Origin: Bactericera cockerelli | Lineage: Eukaryota; Arthropoda; Insecta; Hemiptera; Triozidae | NCBI GenBank assembly: GCA_024516035.1 | Contig: CM044962.1 | Coordinates: 1,340,864 to 1,404,863 of the forward strand | DNA: 64,000 nt | Reading direction: 5' to 3' | Shown here: positions 59,394 to 64,000 of the stretch, in pieces | Layout: the number at the start of each line of letters is the position of its first letter | Position numbering within the stretch: position 1 is the stretch's first letter | The notes under the pieces: generated by a model | What the model was told of the DNA's origin: nothing | What the model saw: only the letters and a program-made list of their open reading frames with translations | The model's database searches: none | Translations under genes and position numbers: made by a program

Positions 59394-59870
59394 TTGAACG
59401 GGAATGGGCGGAATCGAAATTCCGCCCATCACAAGATCCGCACTGCCACCGCAGACTTGTTCAGACAGAAAGGCTGGGAGGTGCATGAGGAAGTCCACTG
59501 CGAGGCACAGACTGACGACGGTGCTCAACAAAACAGAAGAGCCGACATCATCGCTATTGACCGCCGCAATAACTCTGCCCTCATCCTTGACCCGACACTT
59601 CGCTGGGAAACAAACAATCCAAATCAAGATATAGATATTGATAAAGAAAAGAAAGATATATATACACCTACCATCCCTTACTTCAAGGAAAAATATGGAA
59701 TATCCAACTGGGAAGTTCATGGTCTCTGGTTTGGTGTACGAGGTAGTGCTTCATCTTCTCTTGTTAATTTATTCAAAAAACACAACATCAAGAAAAAGCA
59801 GATCCAAGAATTATGCATAACAATTCTTAGGGATACACTCAACATTATCCATCGCCATATATACTCATAA
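59394..59870 (+). pseudogene. LINE C-terminal restriction-like endonuclease fragment
   Basis: An open frame of 158 codons: HHKIRTATADLFRQKGWEVH, EEVHCEAQTDDGAQQNRRAD, IIAIDRRNNSALILDPTLRW, then YFKEKYGISNWEVHGLWFGV and a C-terminus LRDTLNIIHRHIYS. RADII...ALILDPT fits the PD-(D/E)xK core (Asp, then Asp in LDPT) of the endonuclease that R2/NeSL-type LINEs carry after the RT. It cuts target DNA to prime reverse transcription. The RT itself is not present upstream (only unclear remnants), so it is a 5'-truncated copy. The first codon is not a true start. A 3' UTR follows to about 60050. Confidence 0.7.
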
Positions 59871-60050
59871 GAGATGTCCCCAAAGATGCTGCTGAAATGA
59901 TTTCATCCTTAAAAATTTCATTATACCCTGAAATGTTTAAAGAACAGACTAATGACAAGAATGTTTGAATGGTATACTGTGTCAGTTGGCAACTCTTTGT
60001 TTAGAGCAGTTCAAAATAAAAATTTATTTTGTTAATAAAATGTAAGAATA
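59871..60050 (+). mobile_element. 3' UTR of the endonuclease-bearing LINE
   Basis: Directly after the stop: GAGATGTCCCCAAAGATGCT, CATTATACCCTGAAATGTTT, TTTATTTTGTTAATAAAATG. Ends in an A-rich stretch. Confidence 0.5.
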
Positions 60051-60206
60051 AAAACACGGAAACATGAAATGGTAACACTTACGAAAATAGTAAAAATAAA
60101 TTACTAGTATAATTTTAAAAAAAATATCCCCAGTAAATATACAAAAAATAGACCGTTTTGAGAAATAGTATAAAAAACAATACAAACTAAATAAAAATCG
60201 TGTTCA

Positions 60207-60358
60207 CCCAGCACCTAAATGGGAAATATTGTGTCACTTCTCGCCCATCAGAGGGTAGGCATACTACGGGATGAGCAGGCTACAACACAGACCACAAGCG
60301 TCTACAGTAGCTCCTGTTTCATGGTTACGAAATAAAAAAGGCTGTGAAACACTCATCT
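60207..60358 (+). mobile_element. SINE F, 5'-truncated
   Basis: ACCCAGCACCTAAATGGGAA, TTCTCGCCCATCAGAGGGTA, CTACAACACAGACCACAAGC, AAAAAGGCTGTGAAACACTC, T-run. Confidence 0.8.
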
Positions 60359-60404
60359 TTTTTTTTTAAAAAAACCATGATATTGAAGATATAAGAATGT
60401 CGAT

Positions 60405-60632
60405 GATAACGATCTGTTGTACGATAACCGCTTACCATTCAGAAGGTCCCGAGTTCGAACCACAGATATGGCAAAAATTGTATTTATAATATATTTGGTT
60501 ACAGGATTTTGTAGGGAATACTTTCCGCTCATATTGACGCAGCGTAGACCCTAGGTGGGAAGTACTGTGTTGGCCCATCACAGAAGAGTCCTTCTATGGA
60601 ATAGGCGAGCTACAATAGAGATCACAAGATAT
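60405..60632 (+). mobile_element. SINE F, diverged full copy
   Basis: Head ATAACCGCTTACCATTCAGA, AGGTCCCGAGTTCGAACCAC, then GTTACAGGATTTTGTAGGGA, GTGGGAAGTACTGTGTTGGC, GGCGAGCTACAATAGAGATC. The end was lost or moved to 60885-60930 (GATTCTACAGTGGCTGCTGT), split by family J. Confidence 0.7.
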
Positions 60633-60635
60633 TAT

Positions 60636-60872
60636 TATTATTAAACACTTTATTAGATATATTAAGACATAATTATGTACAATACAAATAATAATTATAA
60701 AAATGAAAAAATGGAAACAATATACCTATACCATAAGAAGGAAATATAATAGAAAATTATATACATAAAGATAAGTTAGCCATTGGTAAGCACGTTTATT
60801 ATATGTAAAAAAAAATGTCCTAACTAAAGGGCGGGGTTATTTCCTATGGCAATCTCTTCCACCCAACCCTTA
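60636..60872 (-). mobile_element. Family J copy inserted in SINE F
   Basis: AACACTTTATTAGATATATT, ATTATGTACAATACAAATAA, TGTCCTAACTAAAGGGCGGG, CTATGGCAATCTCTTCCACC. F-like sequence on both sides (CACAAGAT / AAGATTCTACAGTGGC) suggests insertion into F. Confidence 0.65.
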
Positions 60873-60999
60873 TCTCTTCCAACCAAAGATTCTACAGTGG
60901 CTGCTGTTTTCTTTGGCTGTGCTTTCCATGTTTTTTTTATATAATAAATTTATTAACAATCTACAAATAAAATAAGTATAAATAATAATAATAATGTGT

Positions 61000-61135
61000 T
61001 TCTTTATGTTATTATATCACAATTTTAGTGGGTAGCGGAGAATTATAGGACTTTTCCGTATCTTTAATATCCCAATATCTTATTTTTGCCTATAATTCCG
61101 CCACTGGTCGCTGCTAACATTAAAGCAGCTACTCA
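61000..61135 (-). mobile_element. SINE G body fragment
   Basis: TATCACAATTTTAGTGGGTA, GCGGAGAATTATAGGACTTT, AATTCCGCCACTGGTCGCTG, AAAGCAGCTACTCATAAG. The head is missing. Confidence 0.7.
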
Positions 61136-61216
61136 TAAGTATAAAATACAATTATGGTAATAACATTATTATTATTGTAATAAGTAAATTGGCTGAATTG
61201 GGGTAAAATGACTTGA

Positions 61217-62152
61217 TTCTATTCTATTCTATCTGGTGTTGAAAATATCTGTGAGTTCAAAATTGGGAAACAAGGAGCTGGGGATGTCATGATAATCTGT
61301 GCTGGCTCTAATGACGTATGTAAAACATCATGGCAACGTGTTAAGCATCAGCTAGATCAGATTGTCAGGAAATTCTCCTCTTGTAAACTTGGTTTTGTTC
61401 TTGTTCCACCCCGTAGAGGTGAATCTCAGTTCAACTATCACATTCATTCTTTCAACACTAGAGTAAGTGACTATTTGAAAACTAAGAATGTTTTTATTTT
61501 GAATCCTGTCCACGTAATTAGAGACTGTGACTACAATAGAGACGGGTATCAGTTCAACCGTATAGGTAGACGTAGGTTCTGTGATATGATATACTCTCAT
61601 ATTGTAGAGAAGAAAGATTTTTCAGTCATTAATAAAGTACGCAATAAGATAAAGACATCTACAACATCACAATCGGTTGGTTTCAAAGTTCAAAATAGTA
61701 AAAATGGCACTTCAAAATTAATCCAGAAACATTTCAATAACAATTCTCAACAAAACCTCAGGGAACCATTCAAAAACATTCAATCTAAACAAAACTATAG
61801 TCAAGTTAGACGTACTTTTGTAAACAACAAATCTCATCAGACACGAAATAATTATAATAATTATGGATTGTCTCGTCTACCTCGGCATATTAGGAATAGT
61901 AATGGAGTACATTACCATCAGAGGAGAAACATTGCTAATAATTACTACCATGAACGCCCTCGTCAAACCAGTGAGCCTCCACGCCGGTACATGAGCGGTA
62001 TGGTTGAGCCGCGCCGCTATGGTGGTCAACATACCTGCTCTTGTGCTCATGTGGGTGCTCCTCCTGGAACATATGGTCGCAGCCGTATGTTTACTAACCG
62101 TTCTTTCCATCATGGTAGTGATGGAGCAATGAACTCTCCCCGTTTTTTCTAG
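61217..62152 (+). pseudogene. LINE ORF1: SGNH-type esterase domain, N-truncated
   Basis: The frame is open from after the stop at about 61214 to TAG at 62150. Near the first ATG (61289) it reads VMIICAGSNDVCKTSW, an SGNH block-III-like GxND motif, then LGFVLVPPRRGESQ and IRDCDYNRDGYQFNRIGRRR (block-V position). Canonical block V is DGxHxN; here Q stands where the catalytic His is expected. The C-terminal third is Asn/Arg/His-rich and basic (HYHQRRNIANNYYHERPRQT), suited to nucleic acid binding, and ends in MNSPRFF. The GDS-containing block I is lost by truncation. CR1/L2-group LINEs carry esterase-like ORF1 proteins. Confidence 0.65.
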
Positions 62153-62156
62153 TCAC

Positions 62157-62957
62157 TTGACGACTACTGCTCATAAGAAGGGTAGGAATCTATTAGCTGA
62201 CGTGCTGGCCGAACAGGCAAGTGATTCTCAGTTAATTAATGTGGATTCCCATCCGCAGCATTTTAACACCGAAAAGGTCACTGACACAAATGCTAGTATC
62301 TATCGTCCAGTAGATATCGAGCAACGCATTTTAGATTTTGATGACACTATCCTTGAAGAAGGTTTTTATTATTTTACCTTGTTAACGCATGTAGATATTT
62401 GTGCTCCACAGCAACAATCAGACAACGGTGAATCTTGTCCCTACCAAGTTGTAAATAATCGGCTTGATAGTATTCTAAGTGCACCGGACTACACTGGTCA
62501 GAATGAAACTATTATTCTAGACAAGGAAAATTTAAATTTAAGTCTAAGTCTAAGTGATCAAACAACCCTTGTAAAATTAATGCACCTTAATATTCAATCA
62601 CTTAGATCGAAAGTGTCCGAATTGCAGGCTTTAACCAAAAGCACTACAAGAAACTCTGAATTTCAATTTGATTTTATTTGTCTGACAGAGCACTTTTTAT
62701 TGGGTCCTGAAATAGAGGCTCTGTTACTAGATGATTATCAGGTTGGTTCTTACTACGCCAGACCTATTGTACCTAGAGGTGGATCCATGGTACTTGTTCA
62801 CAGGAAGTTTGTGTCAACACCACTTGATGATGTAAACAAACTGTCTGTGGAGCTTGTTTGTGAGATCTCTAGTGTACATATTGAAATATTAGATCTAATT
62901 ATTATTACAATTTACAGGTCACCTAATGCATCTTTTCCTGATCTTATTGATGTTTTT
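62157..62957 (+). pseudogene. LINE ORF2 N-terminus: APE-like endonuclease, first half
   Basis: Frame +1 relative to ORF1, overlapping no ATG: the first Met in frame is in MHLNIQSLRSKVSEL (about residue 142), so start is unclear (readthrough, reinitiation or frameshift from ORF1). Endonuclease signs: LNIQSLRSK (Asn of motif I), DFICLTEHFLLGPEIE (Glu), GGSMVLVHRKF and IITIYRSPN. The frame ends in a TGA caused by a T6 run (about 62951-62956). Confidence 0.8.
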
Positions 62958-64000
62958 TGAAGTATTACTGTCAAAGATATTTAAAAGGCAGAGAGTTATT
63001 ATTTGTGGAGACTTCAATGTACACTTTCATACAAACAATAGTCAGAAGCAAGTTTTATGTGACTTATTTGCATCCTATGGATTTTTACCACAAGTTAAAG
63101 TACCTACACGGGGAAATAACTGTTTGGACAATATCTTTATCAACACACATGACTTTGATTGTATGACTTATGTACATGATTTTAATCTATCAGACCACCG
63201 AGCCCAAATTTTGAACATGAACATCTGGGATTTTACTAAAGAAACTGAAATCATCAGGTATCGACCTATTACTGAACAAGGAAAGCGTCGTTTTTATGAG
63301 TCTGTTCAATCTTCAGACTTCAGTTTTATTGATTTAGAAAATACAGACATAAATAACAAATTCCAACGATTTCATGACATTATTTACAATCTGTTCCGAA
63401 TCTCTTTTCCTTTTAAAGAAAAGCGTGTAAAAAAATATGTAACAGAAGGTACAAAATGGTGGTCACCAAAACTTGAACAAATGCGGTCTGAACTGAAAGA
63501 TCTTTATGCTATTTGTAAACAAGACCCAATTCCTGAAATTTTGACTTACAAAAATAATTTTAGAAAAATGTACAAAAATGAAATTGATATGGCAAGAACA
63601 CATGCAAATGATGCTAAAATTCTATCAAATCCTAGTAAGTCCAAAGCAATGTGGGAGATTGCAGGAACTAAAAAGAAGAAGCAAAATGTCTGTCCTAATA
63701 ATTTTAGCGCAGCTCAGTACAATGAGCAATTTCTAAAAGCCGTAAGCGAGATAAGGGAAAAAACTCCCTTGGTTGATATTAGACCTGCTGACTTGGTTCA
63801 GACTAATTTGAGCTCTAGTGTCCAGTTTAGTTTTCAAGAGGTTTCATATGCTTACGTGCTGAAACATCTAGGTTTAATAAATAAATCCAAAGCCAAAGAT
63901 ATCTATGGTCTTGATTTAGAAATTTTGCTGTTAATTAAGTTTCTCATTTTAACACCTTTGACAAAACTGATCAATTATTCATTAAGAGAGGGAGTTTTCC
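62951..64000 (+). pseudogene. LINE ORF2 continued: endonuclease end and RT start
   Basis: After the T-run the next frame is open for about 350 codons to the window end. VIICGDFNVHF holds the endonuclease Asp/Asn, FNLSDHRAQI the final Asp-His pair. Then YVTEGTKWWSPKLEQM, a linker, and SKAKDIYGLDLEILLLIKFL, the start of the RT domain. With one T fewer the frame would be continuous with 62157-62957, so the copy is disabled by one base only, as far as visible. Confidence 0.8.

Larger units (their letters stand above)
61217..64000 (+). mobile_element. CR1/Jockey-group LINE, 5'-truncated, runs off the window
   Basis: Contains ORF1 (61217-62152) and ORF2 (about 62157 to the end). It starts at an (ATTCT)n microsatellite after an in-frame stop, so it is 5'-truncated. 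It keeps an intact endonuclease and the beginning of the RT, broken only by one frameshift. Same orientation as CaMKK. The RT palm, 3' UTR and tail lie beyond 64000. Confidence 0.8.

Overview
Eukaryotic, AT-rich, repeat-dominated genomic DNA that looks like an intron-heavy stretch of an insect genome, probably hemipteran. That placement is an inference from the LINE, SINE and DNA-transposon types; no species marker is present. No bacterial operons, CRISPR arrays, rRNA genes or convincing functional tRNA genes are visible.

Host gene. Two GC-rich exons on the + strand (34059-34170 and 52797-53091) have good splice signals, matching phases (2 nt + 1 nt of a shared codon) and encode the N-terminal regulatory region and the start of the kinase domain of a calcium/calmodulin-dependent protein kinase kinase (CaMKK). 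The second exon ends inside the glycine-rich loop, so the catalytic exons must lie downstream. The rest of the window is then three CaMKK introns or intron parts: 1-34058 (if earlier exons lie upstream), 34171-52796, and 53092-64000.

Repeats. At least seven SINE families (called A-G here) are scattered in both orientations. Most have tRNA-like heads; one group has a 5S-rRNA-like head joined to a family D body. Several copies are interrupted by other elements, which gives relative ages: a hAT MITE and a LINE tail in one SINE B, a palindromic Tc1/mariner-type element in another, a LINE in a SINE G, a 1.6-kb TIR element with a TCAT duplication in a SINE D. Three huge palindromes (14413-16069, 26105-28010, 29291-31133) and two smaller relatives (54734-55056, 48920-49762) all end in CAGGGTG or a close variant next to TA; the second contains a broken DDE transposase. 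Other DNA elements are a candidate Helitron, a TTAA-flanked piggyBac-type MITE and small palindromic MITEs.

Retrotransposons. The window ends in a fairly fresh LINE (61217-64000+): an SGNH-type ORF1 fragment, then an endonuclease/RT ORF broken by one T-run frameshift. Older fragments: RT 3' ends at 7571-8500, 16080-16745 and 22390-23092, a C-terminal zinc-knuckle fragment at 32490-32870, an RTE-type RT at 48990-49690, and a restriction-like endonuclease terminus at 59394-59870.

Tandem repeats. Two long minisatellites (15-bp unit at 11186-12361; 25-bp unit at 35819-36808), several short ones, and extended polypurine/polypyrimidine (GA/CT) tracts, especially 31.7-45 kb. Long ORFs in these tracts are artefacts.
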